Shown: positions 36,700 to 48,834, numbered from the stretch's first letter. The stretch: 64,000 nucleotides of DNA from Apostichopus japonicus (GCF_037975245.1 NC_092580.1:6486501-6550500); one strand, 5' to 3'. The notes: generated by a model from the letters alone, not told the origin. Program-made: numbers and translations.

Positions 36700-37360
36700 G
36701 AACCAAACTTTTCACGAAGTTCAACCTAGGCCAGCCTAGCTAAACACATACGTAACCTAGGCCTACTGTACCATAGCTCCTACTCTGTGTATTATTACTA
36801 ACATAGTGCTCTCCTAAACCTAACGTTATACCCTTGGTAATCCTACTCCTAGGCTATGTAGCCTAGGCTATTGTAGGCCTAGCTCAGCGAGCAGACTACA
36901 CTTCTTTTTTAAGTTAGGATAGGCTGCGCATGGTGGGAAGTAGGCAAATGCTTTGAAGTACACGCAAGCTGTACACAATTAATGTAATTGCAATGTTACA
37001 AAATGTGTTTCTTTTTTAAAGTCTGTGCTTCTTCCCGTTGCTATGGTTAAAATAATGGAATATTCCACAGCCACAGATTTCAAGAATCAGAAATAGGCAC
37101 CAAAGAAATTACAGGACTCCTTAACCATTTTGATCTGTACCACTGGTTGCCAGGAAGTCAAATTTACTTATTTATTTTGATTGCATTTTTTTTTATCATG
37201 ATTAGACCTGGTAGAACTTTAGACAATATTTAGGCCTAGGGCACATTGAACTTAATTTAATGTGCCTAGGCCTAAGCTAAGTAAAGAACTATTAAACTCC
37301 CGCTACGAGGAACAGCTGATGATTGGAAGTAGTCTAGGTATAGGCCTAGTTGATATAGAC
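36700..37360. repeat. AGGCCTAG/CCTAGG-rich patches
   Basis: Words built from CCTAGG, AGGCCT and GCCTAG recur many times at about 36725-36895 and again at 37200-37350 (CCTAGGCC, TAGGCCTACT, GTAGGCCTAGC, TAGGCCTAGGGC, GCCTAGGCCTAAGC). These are self-complementary and give dense short palindromes. Similar TAGGCCTA-rich patches are common in echinoderm introns (my recollection, not checked here). Confidence 0.55.
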
Positions 37361-40300
37361 CTGGCAAAAAATATACTTTATAAAGTTTATATTAGGCATT
37401 ACCCTTGCCATAGCTTGCCAAAAGGGTGGGCCGGTTTTACAGTTTGCAGCTGCTAAAACTTTAGTGAAACTGCAAGTTTGTTTCAACCATTGAAATACTA
37501 TTGAAACACTTAAGATGTCTATCAGCTGTGTGCCCCCCCCCACTCCACCCTTAGATCAAGGGCCAAGTAGAGTAAGGCAGAACTATTCTGCTGATTTGCA
37601 GACATTTTGGGGGTATGGTTTCCAAGAACAGACAAATGTTGATGATCTAGATCTATTCATTGCAGACAGAATGCATAGTAACAGACAATTATACAATAAA
37701 AATAATTAATTTAAGAGACTGAGCAGATCTGAAGTCATATTCCATTCACAGTCCCATTCCATTCACATGCCTATATAGTGAAGGCTTCGTCATTGACCAC
37801 CCCCCCCCCAGTTATTGACACACCTCTAAATATTCTGAGATATCACCATGGCAACCATACTGCAGGCAACCTAACTTTTTGGCACCTAAGCAGAGATACA
37901 TTTTTCACGAGTATGAATCCATTTCAGGTATTTTGGTTCATTTTAAAGCATTTTACATACTCCCCCCAATGTTGCAAGTATTTTTCCCCTTGGTGAAATC
38001 TTACTCTCTAAAAATAACCAAAATTGCACAAGATGACGCCACTATTCCATAAGAACGATCCCTCTGCTTCATCTAGGCATGCATAGAGAGGCTTCGAGCA
38101 TGGCAAAAGGGGTACAATGTCAATGGATACACGCACACAGTAAGCTTATGGACAAATGTGTCAAGACGTCTTTGGGTCAAATTCTTATCAACTATAGGTT
38201 TTGTGGGAAAAGAAGAATAAGTATTTTGGATCATTTTATTTCTGAGGTATTTCTGAAAATCACATAAAGGTTAGTGTTTTGGGGTTGTCCTTAATAAATG
38301 ACGTTCACCAAATCTTTGAGTGCGTCAATTACGAGCCCACCATGCTACCATATATTCTTGCTAACTTCCCTATTTCGTTCCCTACTAAGTGAATGTAGCT
38401 GTGTACATTGCCTCTGTAGCTTTATTAGCTGTTTCATTAGATAGTTTGCAATTTGTAGCGCTTCCAGGCTAAGAAATGAAATCACGCTGTATCATTTGTC
38501 CATAATCTGTCCGAAAGTTTGAAATGGTGGGTGCCCGACTGTTCTTGCCTACAAGGTGACTCCTAAAAGCATCTCATAGTGAGGTAAAGTAGAAAAATGT
38601 TACAGCCTTTTCTTTTTGTCATGAGAAGCAATCTTTATTGTCATTCATGTACAAGTAACAATTCAAATGGGGATGTTATGTACACATGCTATATACAAAA
38701 TATCAAATGGAAAGTTATGATGACATGAAAATCCATTCTTAAAATAAAACAAGAAAATGAGTTGTCAATAGAGTATATACAGTTGGCTTTAAAGTGACAT
38801 GCACCATTCTTCTAATTTTATTCCTTATTTTTAATTATATATACAAAGGCATGGTGCCATATATGGTCCCATGAAAGTCCCACATTCTTATTAGCATTAT
38901 TTAGAATTTCTTTTAGAAATTTGGATCATTTTTTTCTCGAGACAACTGTAGTGTCACCAATTTCCCTTTGGGCTTCCATTGTTGTTTCTCCAAAGTGCAT
39001 ATGATTAAACAGTAACTCACTATGGGGAATTACAATATCATAGTTGAACTGTTCTGGGAGCAAAGATGGCAGACATTTGCCACTGCAAATGAAAACATGA
39101 ATAGGAAACCACTTCATAGTAAAACTAAAATTGCACTGTGTGCGTGTGTCACTAATATGAAGTGTTTTAAGTTGTCTACAATTGAAGAAATCTTAACATG
39201 TTAAAGCCTGCAGAGAAATTGCATTAACTCTTGTGGAAGATACTGTTGAAATGATCGTTTACTGGTTTTGAATTTGCATAGCAATTATGAGGTGTTTAAA
39301 ATATTGCAACACTATATCTAGTTCTGTCTACATTATGTGGACATAGTCATGTGCATAGCATTTTGCTATGCATACCAGATAAAATGTTGAGTTTATGTCT
39401 TCTGATATTGAAACTAAAATCATTGCACTAAGTTTGAAGAATCAAGAAAACCCAAGTATTAAAAACAAATCCAAATATATACAAATGTTGCTTAAAACTT
39501 AATGTAAATAATCCTATTGCCGTTATGATGCAGTCTCAGAAACAAAGTATTTGTACATCAAATGTCCATTCAATCTGAACTTAGCTGCCAAAAAATAAAA
39601 CAAAAATGGTTCTTTTACACACATAAATTTTATCATAGCTGAATACAAATTAAATATTCAGGGTGAGTCATCACTTCTTCTTGTTCCTTTTTTTGGAGGT
39701 GGGGGTGGGGTTACTGTTTCTCAATACCAATTACAATATTGTGTAGGTAAAAAAGTCTTAGGTATAATGAATAGCAGTGTGGAAGCAATTTTAACATTTT
39801 TTACAAGCTATGTACATGCATGATAACTAAAACTTTTCATTGAATGTCACAATCTATGTGTAATTATGTATTATTGATGTGGTAGTGTCTGCAGTATTGG
39901 GTAAGAGATAGGCCTTTAAGATGCAAGTAAATGTTACCACTTGCTACATCACTTTAAGGTCTGTGTAAGACTGAACGCTTACTCTGCAAAATGACAGAAA
40001 CTTAACATGCTCAAATGACATGTGGCACATACTTGCGATAACTCAACAGGTAGGGATGGATATAATCATCTTCCAGAATGTAGACATGGATTCAGGAACA
40101 TCCTGTGGGTCAATTGTGAGGCATCCTCCCCCACCCCAACCCCTCGAGGTTTGCATCTCAACTGTGCAGTGCTCATGTCATAGTACATGTTTCAGAGCAA
40201 TTTTGTCAACATGCCCAACCCAATGAATTGATGAAGCTTGAACACTATGTATATACCCTACTTAAAAAAGCAATGATTGCAACACCAATTGCAATTGACC

Positions 40301-40889
40301 TAGTACTATTGTGTGCAAATGAAACTGTGATATGTTTCATACACTACTTTAATCCCTAATTTAAGGCCAACGAGGCCTTCCAACTGCCATCTGGGTGCGA
40401 TGTCTGATGCATTCCTTCATCTGTGAAGAGCGTGCCCATCTGCAAACACCATCGCTGGATCGTATGCAACGTGAATGCTGGCCCTCGCAATCAGTAGATC
40501 CTGATAAGAGGTTGGTCATGTCATAGGTGCAACTGTTGGGAATGGAGTCTTTCTGCTCACAGTGTTGCTTGCTGAAGCAAGGAGTAATCTAGATAAAGAG
40601 AAGAACATAATAGGAAAATTTATAAAATGAAACTACTGTTACAGAAGTACAGGAGTAATGGGCAAGTATATTCCCACATATAACTCTAGTGCTGCTCAAT
40701 GAGGAATGGGACAACATCTGTTTCTGGCCTAGCAGTAGGCTGTTATCAAAATGGATTCAGCCAAGTTGCTCAGCTATTGGAACAAACTGTTATAGTTTCT
40801 GTGGCAAAAAAAAATAACCAGAGGTTTCAAATAACTTCCATTCATGAATACAATTTCAAGACTCATCTGGTAACTAACTGGGATTCACA
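37361..40889. other. Intronic stretch without a supported gene
   Basis: Includes poly-C runs at about 37532-37541 and 37799-37809. Open frames in the range are under 75 residues and show no recognised motif. Confidence 0.5.
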
Positions 40890-41795
40890 GAAGACACTGC
40901 ACCCCTTGAGGATGTCATCTGAAAGCACGGTCTTTCATGCATGATTTACGCTGACGACACGCAATTATTCATCGGAATGAATTCCCAAAATTTTCAGCTG
41001 ACAGTCGCAAAAGTGGAAAGGACATTCTGGATGACGAACAATTTCCTGGTCCTGAATGATGACAAAACAGAATTAATCCATCTTTCATCTGGATTTGCAA
41101 GATCTCTTCAAATATCTTCTGTTGTTGCTGGTGACTCAAAAGTAACGCCTGTGCCGTTTGTTCGTGATCTGGGTGTTATATTTGACTGTCACTTAACAAT
41201 GACTCGATATATCAACAATATCTGCCGCGGAGCTACCGTGGCCTTGAGTAGAATTGGCAAACTTCGAAAGTATCTCGACCAAGCCACCACTGAAAAGCTA
41301 GTGCAAGCCTTTGTTATCAGCAGGCTCGACAACTGTAACTCCCTTCTGTATGGCCTCCCACAGAAAGACATCTCTAAGCTACAACAAATACAGAACATGG
41401 CAGCTCGTCTAAGTACTCTAACAAAAAAACAAGACCACATCACTCCAATTCTTCTTGATCACCTCAAAGATCACCGCACGCCCAAAGACCTATGGAGCCC
41501 GCTCGTTTGCCATCGCTGCCCGGTGCTATGGAAAGCTACACCACTCAATATTCGCACATCTTTATATATCCACAAAACATTTCAATAAACAACTGAAAAA
41601 ATTCCTATTCAAAGTGGCCTATGAAGGTCACAGTTTTGTCAATTATTTTGTCTTTCTACTCTTTTTAAGTTGTATATTTTTGTCTGTGTTGTTTCTTAGG
41701 TTTCTGTGCTCTTTTTAAAAAAAAAATTCAGCACTTTTTTTTTGGCGCTATATAAAAACTGTATATATATTATTATTATTATTATTATTATTAAG
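40890..41795 (+). mobile_element. 5'-truncated L2/CR1-like non-LTR retrotransposon
   Basis: Contains the C-terminal part of a reverse-transcriptase polyprotein, then a 3' UTR ending GGCGCTATATAAA and a (ATT)n tail (about 41768-41793). This tail structure is typical of L2- and CR1-related LINEs. The 5' end is truncated abruptly near 40890, as usual for target-primed insertion. It lies inside the synapsin intron, about 0.6 kb downstream of TIMP-B exon 2 in the TIMP-B transcription direction. Confidence 0.8.
40902..41715 (+). pseudogene. Broken reverse-transcriptase C-terminal fragment
   Basis: Reading in the frame of 40902, PLEDVI is followed by an in-frame TGA (40920-40922), then KHGLS and IYADDTQLF, the catalytic YADD box of reverse transcriptase (motif C). 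Downstream family landmarks are FLVLNDDKTELI, VRDLGVIFD, SRLDNCNSLLYGLP, LQQIQNMAARL and HITPIL, in the order usual for L2/CR1/Rex-like LINEs. Near 41455 the frame shifts: the next landmark, KTYGARSFAIAA (usual form: TYGxRAFxxAAPRLWN), is in another frame. About 50-60 residues usually found in between are missing. The thumb and upstream finger motifs are absent. It is dead by truncation, a stop, an internal deletion and a frameshift. Confidence 0.85.
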
Positions 41796-42385
41796 ATGCT
41801 TTATTTAACCTACCTTGCACAGCTGGCAGTTCTGTTTGAAGAAAAATCTAACACTCTGTCTTTGTTTCTTTGTCATGTCCCTGTAGGCCACTACCCAGTC
41901 ACACATGTCAATAACCAGGGTACCATTTTCAACTTTTCCTGTGGATCAAAATTGTGGACATGTTAAGTTTGATTGGAAACTGTTAAAACCAAAAGTAATA
42001 TTGCATATCAGTTATTATCATTAAGTAACTCTTCTTTAGTATAAAAACGCTACGATTTTTGTTCCCATTCCTAGTATACTTACTTAAATCGCAAAATTGC
42101 CCCCCCCCCAAAAAAAAAAACTTAGATGTTCATACATTATGTACTAGTCATAGATAAAATGCAATGAGATCAGTTCACTTTTCATTGGTTAGTGCTATGG
42201 GTACCATAAGTAAAATTTTGCTAGATTTAGTGACATAGCTAAGAATGTGGGAGAGGCAATGGGTGGCTCTTCAGGTGTTAGGTATCCCCCCCCTAAAAAA
42301 AAACAATAAATTGCTAAAGCTATTGTACCGTTATCACTAGTTGCCTCCTCCCTCTTACAAATATTTAGACCTCATAAATCTCTAC

Positions 42386-42628
42386 CTGAAAGGAGGTAAG
42401 CTCTCCCCTTTTCAAGTTCAACGTTTCCACACAAGCTTGCTGACTGTGGCGTCTTAATTTCAGTGATCCCAGCACTGTTGAGGATGACAGCATTTTCTCC
42501 TTTAAAGACGCGTTCTACTTGCACATAGTAGGTAAGAAAGTCTCGTTCAACACTGCGGGGCACCATCTCTGTTATGTTCCATCGACTGTCCTGCATGTTG
42601 GCATTGTCCATAATCAGTCCTTTAAGTA
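42386..42628 (-). CDS. TIMP-B, second coding exon
   Basis: Minus-strand exon of 243 nt between acceptor TTTATGCAG|TAC (exon starts 42628) and donor CTTTCAG|GTAGAG (exon ends 42386). It enters in phase 1, completing a Val codon with the last base of exon 1, and leaves in phase 1. The 80 full codons match the TIMP inhibitory (NTR/OB-fold) domain: a YYVQVERVFKGE segment corresponds to the YEIKxxKMxKG strand, and SLCGNVELEKGRAYLLSG corresponds to the SxCGVxL...YLIAG segment, supplying the Cys that pairs with mature Cys1. There is a likely N-glycosylation site, WNITEM. In vertebrate TIMPs this region is split into two exons; here they are fused. Exons for the rest of the inhibitory domain and the C-terminal domain were not identified to the left. 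Confidence 0.92.
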
Positions 42629-43225
42629 CTGCATAAATGAGAAAATATAATATTTGAGCTTTTAACGGTACAATGATCTCATAGAATTGTAGAGAAAAAT
42701 TGAGGGTTGAGCAGACCAGCTATGAAGAAGTATACCTTCAGAATTTCCATCCTTTGAGAGCAAGTAGCAACAGAAAACTTAACAATAGCAGGTTATAGCT
42801 AATTGGATAATCCAAATCAAGTTTGGTAATTGCTTTATCATATCAGCTATCATTGAAATACTATTACAATTTGGTTTTTGTGTAATAAGGTAATGATACC
42901 TTATGGGCTACCAGGAAGGCAAAAGACAAGACCATGTATACTGTAATATAATATATGAGGAACATCTATATGTGAAAAGTGAAATTATGGATACCATAAC
43001 CAACATCACCAGGGATAGGTTTAGAAAATGATGTTTTGAACCCTGGGACACGAGGCAATGCAGTCACAACAACAATGATGATGTCAATATTAGCCAAGTT
43101 TGTACTTTTATTACCCTGGATGTCACATATGGAGCTGAGAGATAAGGTCTTTCACTAATTTTTAAGTATCCCATTGTTCTCTTGTGTTGTTCTTCTACCA
43201 AAAAATAATTACAACACATCCTTAG

Positions 43226-43381
43226 AAATCAAGAGTTCCCTCGTGATGCAAAGCATTTTATTTAATGAAGCAGTTCCTCCTAGGGACCTGTTGATATTTT
43301 ACAACCAACATGTAAACCCGCCCAACCAGGAAATTAGAAATCCTTATGACCGTGCTGCCAAAATACTGCTGAAAGTTAAAA
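43226..43381 (+). CDS. Candidate internal exon of an unrecognised nested gene
   Basis: After the acceptor-like ACATCCTTAG the frame AA|ATC AAG AGT... stays open with balanced, protein-like composition: IKSSLVMQSILFNEAVPP, then RDLLIFYNQHVNPPNQEI, then RNPYDRAAKILLKVK. Possible donors are A|GTAGGT (exon end 43381, phase 1) or GTAG|GTATGA (end 43385, phase 2). It begins in phase 1, matching the candidate first exon at 36601-36640. A possible terminal exon is at 48752. I do not recognise the family. The coding look is better than that of any other unassigned frame in the window, but there is no homology support. Confidence 0.35.
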
Positions 43382-44698
43382 GTAGGTATGAACTTTAGAT
43401 CTGTGTACAAGTTAGTCAATGGTTGTTACCAATGATAGTGCAACAGGCTAAAAGTAGGTAGTAAGCACTAGTGAATTCAGTAGTGGCTCAGATGACACCA
43501 AAATATGCAGATGGGGAGAAGTTGGCAACAAAATTCCAACTGAATATATTTCCCCCCCTTTACCCCCCCCCCTACCTCCCTCTTCTTGGGTTGTTTGAAT
43601 GTGGCAGAATGGTGGAGTGGGCAGGGGGATAGATAGAGTAGTAGAACTAAATTATTTCAGTGCACCTGGCAGTGAATGCCTCTTTACAAGAAAACTTGAG
43701 CAATGTAGGTTAAGATTCTGATTCTAGTTGATGGTTAATAGCCTACTAAAACTGAGGATCTTATCCTCTAGGGTCTAATTGAGATATGAGTCATTAACAT
43801 CAAAACTAAATAAAAAACCCTGTGGCAGGAGAAGTCATGAGACTTGATGAGCAATGGCAAAGATTACCCAAAGAGATTTACAATCAGTTTGAAGAAGGTC
43901 TTGTGTGGAATCCAAGTTTATTCAACACTTAGTTTTCTAATTTGCTATAAGTATTTCTGAATAGATTTGATAGAATGCATATTGCCATTACTTCATTTTC
44001 ATTGGAACCAACAAATATATTTGCTGGTGAAACAGAATGGAAAGTCCTTCAGACTTTGATCTGAGCACTGTAGCTTTTATGTCACAATAGATTGATTTAC
44101 TCTGTTTTGATACATTCTTATGACCGGAAATCCAAAATGGCAAAGTATAAAGGCAGCTGGTACATCCAAATCTCGGATTTTAACACAGGAAATTATTCAC
44201 CCATGTCCATTAGTCATCATAACTACTGTAACAACTCTTTTCTTTCTTAAAATCATTTGAAAAGTAGGTCTCAATTAACAATAGGCATCACTATTCCGTA
44301 ATTACAGGAGAGAACTTTTTAAAAGTACAACGAGCACATTCATCTGTAGCAGGTATATGTGTCTACACATATCTGCATGACCTACATGAACATAAACTTT
44401 TGCAACTGTATTTGCTGATACTTGGAATGTATACAGTATTGAACACTAAGTGTCCCAATGCAAATTTTCTTTCCTTCAAATCATGTTGGCTCGCTGCCAA
44501 ATCTCAAAAAAAAAATTTTGCAGTGCAGAATTCATTACATCACAATTAGTCCACAGACACCCCAATATACCCATTTTCAATACATTTTGTACCTGTTCTT
44601 AAAATGTAAGCCTCACAATTTGTAACTTTGTGGTTCCCCAAAAATTATATAACACCTTGCAAAATTTCCTATCAAATTATTTAGAACAAATTTGCATT

Positions 44699-45895
44699 GT
44701 TGGCAGTGCTACTGTATACTCAGTTGCACTGCCAATATGCAGACATGTTTACAAAGCAGTGCTATACTTAGTTGCATGTCAATATGCAGACCTATTTACA
44801 AAGCAGTGCTATACTTAGTTGCATGTCAATATGCAGACCTATTTACAAAGCAATTCTATACTTAGTTGCATGTCAATATGCAGACATATTTACAAAGCAG
44901 TGCTATACTTAGTTGCATGTCAATATGCAGACCTATTTACAAAGCAATTCTATACTTAGTTGCATGTCCATATGCAGACCTATTTACAAAGCAGTGCTAT
45001 ACTTAGTTGCATGTCAATATGCAGACCTATTTACAAAACAGTGCTATACTTAGTTGCATGTCAATATGCAGACCTATTTACAAAGCAATGCCATACTTAG
45101 TTGCATGTCAATATGCAGACCTATTTACAAAGCAATGATATACTTAGTTGCACTGCCAATATGCAGACCTGTTTACAAAGCAGTGCTATACTTAGTTGCA
45201 TGTCAATATGCAGACCTGTTTACAAAGCAATGCAATACTTAGTTGCATGTCAATATGCAGACCTGTAGACAAAGCAGTGCTATACTTAGTTGCATGTTAA
45301 TATGCAGACCTATTTACAAAGCAATGCTATACTTTGTTGCATGTCAATATGCAGACATATTTACAAAGCAATTCTATACTTAGTTGCATGTCAATATGCA
45401 GACCTGTTTACAAAGCAGTGCTATACTTAGTTGCATGTCAATTTGCAGACCTATTTACAAAGCAGTGCTATACTTAGTTGCATGTCAATATGCAGACCTA
45501 TTTACAAAGCAATGCTATACTTAGTTGCATGTCATTACGCAGACCTATTTACAAAGCAATGCTATACTTAGTTACATGTCAATATGCAGACCTGTTTACA
45601 AAGCAGTGCTACACTTAGTTGCATGTCAATATGCAGACCTGTTTACAAAGCAATGCTATACTTAGTTGCATGTCAATATGCAGACCTATTTACAAAGCAA
45701 TGCTATACTTAGTTGCATGTCAATATGCAGACCTATTTACAAAGCAATGCTATACTTAGTTGCATGTCAATATGCAGACCTATTTACAAAGCAGTGCTAT
45801 ACTTAGTTGCATGTCAATATGCAGACCTATTTACAAAGCAATGCTATACTTAGTTGCATGTCAATATGCAGACCTGTTGACAAAGCAATGCTTTA
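44699..45895. repeat. 47-bp tandem array, about 25 copies
   Basis: The unit runs CAATATGCAGACCTATTTAC, AAAGCAGTGCTATACTTAGT, TGCATGT (47 bp). The first full copy starts at 44733 and the last at 45862, preceded by a partial copy from 44699. That distance is 24 x 47 plus one base, the extra base coming from a CACTGCC variant near 45152, so length is conserved to the base across the array. Each unit carries TGCAT..ATGCA, an inverted pair around a 6-bp spacer. The array lies in TIMP-B intron 1. It ends in a poly-T run (about 45905-45922). Open frames in the array are artefacts. Confidence 0.95.
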
Positions 45896-45922
45896 CTATT
45901 GGAATTTTTTTTTTTTTTTTTT

Positions 45923-47430
45923 AATATTCCATTTTTGGTATTCAAGCTTTCACACTTAATACATATTTACAGTATGTGTGTAAAGCACAGATCTGTACAA
46001 AAATCAGAAATGTCTGTTTTCTGTATTTTTTGCTCCACATTGTAAAAGATAGTTGTTTGGGACAGCAAATTTCTTACAAAACACACTTGAGGAAGACAAG
46101 TAAAATTTGAAATGGTTGAATGGAAGACACATCAAGATCTTTGTTTCACTTGATACACTCATATTTTAACCTTAAGTCTTAATAAATTGGCTAGACATTT
46201 AATTTACATTTAATAGCACCTCCATGCATATCAACAATATCTTTTACATGAAGAAAGAAACAACTGATATGTGTAATGTGTAGCAAAGGTTCGTTATTAT
46301 ATACAGTAGTTGATAGATTGTAAATTTGTATAAAATTATGTATGTCAAAAGAAGTCAGGGATTACAATTGAAACCTTGTCAAAAGAGATGTATTTGTTGA
46401 ATTGGTTAAAACAGTAATTTGTATTTATAAATCCATAATGGTCAATGTGTTATGGGGGAAAGATTGAGTAAAGAAATTACACATTGTGAGGGAAAGCAAA
46501 CATTTCCCACCTCACCCCACCCCTACCCCCCCACCCCTCCCCCGGTGTGATGAACCTCACTGATACCCACCATCATCATGATCTTTTTCATAGGTTAACC
46601 TCCTTGTCTATCCTCTTTTCCTTTCTAATTAACTAAAACCTAAATTATGATTGACGTGCATACTACTGTGTATATAAAGGGCATAGAGATCACAAATACT
46701 GTACTTTTGAGCCTGTCATATCCAATTCATGGGTTCATAGCAATATTGCAGTGCAGTGGATGTTAATGATTACTGATTTGACATACTGCAGTAATTACTT
46801 TCCATTTGTTATGTATCACTAAAGTATATAAAAGTAAACTAAACTTGTTTGATTTTTGTCTCACAATGCACCAGTGCATTTGCAAAGGTCTGTTATATGA
46901 GGTTATTGTTTCAAAAAGAAAAGGCCTAGGCATTCTACAATATTATTTTAACAGATACACTAAGCCAACTGTGTACCAGAATCAGGCCAATACTTGTTTC
47001 TTTTTTGTGAAACTATAAGGAATTGCTAAGTTTCTAAGAGTAGAAAACCCAGGATTACATTGAAGCCAGTGCTATAAAATTCTGTTATAAAAACAAGCAT
47101 AAGTTAATTTGCTGTCTTAATTTGCTGACTATTAATATCTCAACGACAAAAATTTCAATTACAAGTAGGTTGTAACCTTTTCCATGTAACCTTTTCCTGC
47201 TTTACAATCTTAAATTCTAGGAATAATTATTTTTCGAAAATGTTATTGTGAATAACTATCCCAAAACAAACAGTACTTCAATACAAAACCTCCAGTAGAT
47301 TGTTGTCATACATATAAATGCTATATCTCTACTACACAAGCAACTAACAGTTAAAACACCATTTCAAAACAAACCATGTACTGTACATAAGCAAATCAAG
47401 CACTCATAGACAATTTCAATCAAAACTCAC
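45923..47430. other. Remaining TIMP-B intron 1 sequence next to exon 1
   Basis: AT-rich DNA with a C-rich patch at about 46505-46545. No further exon was recognised. Confidence 0.5.
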
Positions 47431-47554
47431 CAAAATTAGCTTTGCAATATTTCTGTTGAGGATGTTCAGGCATGCACATGCAGGCATCAGTTACCATCCA
47501 CCAAGCTGTAGCCATAGTAACTAAGAAGGCTGTAGTAAATCCAGAGATATTCAT
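47431..47554 (-). CDS. TIMP-B, first coding exon
   Basis: The ATG is the complement of 47552-47554. The exon has 124 coding nt (41 codons plus one base) and ends AATTTTG|GTGAGT. Residues 1-25 form a signal peptide ending VTDA, directly followed by CMCMPEHPQQKYCKANF. Unlike TIMP-A, the small residue Ala sits immediately before the first Cys, so signal peptidase can expose Cys1 as the free N-terminus that TIMPs use to chelate the metalloproteinase zinc. HPQQ and the third Cys (Cys13 of the mature chain) are conserved. Position 2 is Met where many TIMPs have Thr or Ser; that site tunes protease selectivity. It splices in phase to the exon at 42386-42628. Confidence 0.92.
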
Positions 47555-48751
47555 GTTGATAAAATCACTCTTTCAACAAGTTATACAACTGTTTCCCTCA
47601 AATGTAAGAGTTTGATATGACTTAGACCAATTCTGTCCAAACTTTGTCACTTGATCAGCTATTCCCTTTCCTTTTAAGCATTTCGATAGACAGGAAGTTG
47701 CCATTGATGTCACTCCCCCTGGAAAAAAGCACCCACACTAGTTTCCCTTTTCTGCTTTGGTGTTTTGTTCTTCCTGGAACTTTTATCCAATGAAGTGAGT
47801 TCCTTTCAGAGAATTAAGGAGTGGAGGGAGGGTTAGTGAATGCCTGTGGTGTGGAGGAAGCTTGTGACAGGAAAAGTCAATTAGGTGTAAGGGCAGGTTA
47901 TGGAGAAGGCAACTAAAGAAAAGCAAGACAAAAGCATCATGTATTGCTTGTTTATTTGAGAGTTAACTGTTAATTGAATTGCAGTGGTTTGGGAGAATAG
48001 CTTATATCTACAACATGTGAAATAACTTGTTACAGGGAATAAAGTACATCAGTTTGTTTTAAAACCATTCTTGGTAAACTATATTTTTCATAGTTAACAC
48101 ATAGTTTATTATAATTGTAACTCCTGCATATATGTGTTAAATATTAGCCCAAATCTCTAGACTGATTGTGTGTGATTTGAATATAGATTTGATTAGCCAT
48201 AATCCAAAAGTAAGTGTCAAGCAAACAGTGTACATGTTGAATAAATTTGTTTGATATTGGGCACATATCTGTGTACATATGAAGTTAGTGAATTTGATGT
48301 CCTCTGTGAAGAGTTCAATGAAATTTTGATAAATCAACAAGCTTTTAGGTAGTTACCTCTACAGTATATGCATACTTCTTGAATTCATGCTTCTTTCTTT
48401 TCCCAGTGACCTCATTTTTTGTTGTTGCCAGGGTACATTTTCTTTCAAATTATAGGCACAATAAGATAACAATATAGCACATAATCATGTAAATATCACT
48501 TGTATATGTACACATTAGTCACTGTTCTTTTATAATTCTGTAAAAGTGTTTACTTGCTGGGAATAAAATGAATGGAAAACATAAAAATAAGAATGAAAGG
48601 CCACACCAAACACACAATAGCAGCTTGAGAAACCTGTTACCCTATTGGGATAAAATAAAGTTGAAATCAAATCATAATCTGCCCTTAGCACACCACTTGC
48701 TTCAACCAAAATGTTCACATTGGGCCAAAATAATCTCTCTTCTTTTCTTAG

Positions 48752-48834
48752 ATTTTTGTAAACTGGAACAATATTCCAAAGAAGTTGATCTACTAGAGCT
48801 AAACTGCTCCTTGCTTCTCTCAAATCATTCCTAA
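48752..48834 (+). other. Weak candidate terminal exon of the unrecognised + strand gene
   Basis: A good acceptor with a polypyrimidine tract (CTCTCTTCTTTTCTTAG) precedes a frame that reads FCKLEQYSKEVDLLELNCS and stops at TAA 48832-48834. It starts in phase 1, compatible with the A|GTAGGT donor choice at 43381. The joined product would be about 90 residues. This is phase and splice-site reasoning only. Confidence 0.18.

Larger units (their letters stand above)
42629..47430 (-). other. TIMP-B intron 1
   Basis: GTGAGT donor at 47430 and AG acceptor at 42630-42629 bound a 4.8-kb phase-1 intron. It contains the 47-bp tandem array, and on the opposite strand the candidate exon at 43226. Both are therefore nested inside TIMP-B, which itself is nested in synapsin. 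Confidence 0.85.

Noticed and set aside
44630-45242. Repeat-containing frames with YLVACQYADLFTKQC
   Set aside because: Chance readings of the 47-bp array; the period is not a multiple of three, so the frames close after a few units.
48530-48823. Minus-strand frame with LLWNIVPVYKNLRKEE, reminiscent of LINE C-termini
   Set aside because: Only the LWN tripeptide fits; the surrounding landmarks expected in LINE proteins are absent.
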